Assembly: GCF_028618695.1 (NCBI RefSeq)
Contig: NZ_JAQIVI010000380.1
Span: 1 to 32,311, forward strand
DNA: 32,311 nucleotides
Reading direction: 5' to 3'
Source: Natrinema soli
GTDB taxonomy: Archaea; Halobacteriota; Halobacteria; Halobacteriales; Natrialbaceae
Both the position numbers and the translations under genes were made by a program. Shown here one piece after another: positions 31,828-32,311 of this stretch (within the stretch, counting starts at the first letter, position 1; each line of letters opens with the position of its first letter). A model generated the notes under the pieces. That model worked only from the letters and a program-made list of their open reading frames with translations, ran no database searches and was not told where the DNA came from.

Positions 31828-32311
31828 ATGGCACCAACGCTTCTGGATCGATGGACCGACTCGAGTTCCCTGTCGGTGGGCGTACTCGGTGTCGGTAATA
31901 TCGGCATGGTACACCTGAAGTCGGCGGCCGCGATGCCCGGCGTCGAGGTCGTGGCGGCCGCTGACGCCGTTCCCGAGAACCGTAGCCGCGCCGAACGCGT
32001 CGGCGCATCGAACACGTACGACGACTACGCGATGCTACTCGCGTCCGAAGATCTGGATGCGGCGGTCGTCGCACTTCCTCCGTTCCTCCACGCCGAAGCC
32101 GTCGAGCGGGCCGCCGAGGCCGGCGTCGACGTCTTCGTCGAGAAACCCATGGCTCGGACGACCGACGAGGCCGGCGAGATGCTCGAGACCGCCCGCGACG
32201 CGGGCATCGCCATCGGCGTCGACCACACGCTGCGCTACCAGCCGGACATGGCCGGCGTCAAGGCGGCCTACGACGAGGGGAGCGTCGGTCACGTCCCCTA
32301 CGCCTCGATCA
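31828..32311 (+). CDS. Gfo/Idh/MocA-family NAD(P)-dependent oxidoreductase, 5' part (runs off the window)
   Basis: The 161 visible codons begin MAPTLLDRWTDSSSLSVGVL. The Rossmann motif GVLGVGNIGMVHL (about 18-30), AAADAVPENR, and the family-defining VFVEKPMA (about 106-113; EKP near the active site) are present. This family includes inositol and sugar-nucleotide dehydrogenases that oxidise or epimerise activated sugars, fitting the glycan genes around it. The C-terminal substrate domain is outside the window, so the substrate cannot be judged. It has its own ATAACAAA box, implying an independent transcript from the deacetylase gene 92 bp upstream. Confidence 0.9.
   Translation, partial: MAPTLLDRWTDSSSLSVGVLGVGNIGMVHLKSAAAMPGVEVVAAADAVPENRSRAERVGASNTYDDYAMLLASEDLDAAVVALPPFLHAEAVERAAEAGVDVFVEKPMARTTDEAGEMLETARDAGIAIGVDHTLRYQPDMAGVKAAYDEGSVGHVPYASI

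Noticed and set aside
1..32311. CRISPR arrays, tRNA and rRNA genes
   Set aside because: No regularly spaced identical repeats and no T-loop GTTCGA/TTCAAATC-type signatures with a matching acceptor stem were found by eye.

Overview
The window looks like chromosomal DNA of a haloarchaeon (class Halobacteria; a Natrinema/Haloterrigena-like member of Natrialbales is plausible but not shown). The evidence is high GC coding sequence with short AT-rich promoters, strongly acidic proteins, leaderless-type genes with a TATA-like box about 26-35 nt before the start codon, a TFB, an archaeal XPB-type helicase, a HalOD1 protein and a DUF7344-type HTH/membrane regulator.

Layout. 1-2500: the 5' end of a phosphohexomutase gene (leftward), a small winged-helix protein, and a sparse stretch with tiny genes, one HalOD1 gene carrying an operator-like palindrome, and a short MITE-like element. 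2545-6515: a leftward pair (FemAB/GNAT-like transferase overlapping an alkaline-phosphatase-superfamily enzyme) and a rightward DegT-like PLP enzyme. 6555-12080: DNA-processing and transcription genes (HerA-like ATPase with coiled coil and winged helix, XPB/Rad25-like helicase, two small conserved-looking genes, TFB). 12905-23259: a DUF7344-type regulator, an asparagine-synthetase-like protein, a GT4 glycosyltransferase and three Tat-exported beta-helix paralogues. 23931-32311: a GT-C-like multipass membrane protein, a QueC-like ATP pyrophosphatase, a double-PAS histidine kinase, a second alkaline-phosphatase-superfamily enzyme, a polysaccharide-deacetylase-like protein and the start of a Gfo/Idh/MocA oxidoreductase.

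Taken together, most of the window outside 6.5-12 kb reads as a surface-polysaccharide or glycan locus: sugar-nucleotide modification (DegT, Gfo/Idh/MocA), polymer building (GT4, GT-C), decoration (FemAB/GNAT, alkaline-phosphatase-type, deacetylase) and secreted beta-helix proteins that could bind or process the polymer. Two unrelated ATP-pyrophosphatase enzymes (asparagine-synthetase-like without the glutaminase cysteine, and QueC-like with an intact Zn site) suggest an amidation or ligation step in the glycan. That is inference; no enzyme activity can be read from sequence alone.

Regulation stands out. Five scattered glycan genes share one promoter box, ATAACAAA, in the same orientation. 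The three beta-helix paralogues share a different box, GGAAA(A)GTTTATG, at the same distance from their starts, and two of them share further upstream elements. The window also carries two families of short palindromic repeats. One family (two copies) lies exactly on the stop codon of the neighbouring gene; the other (three copies) is MITE-like.
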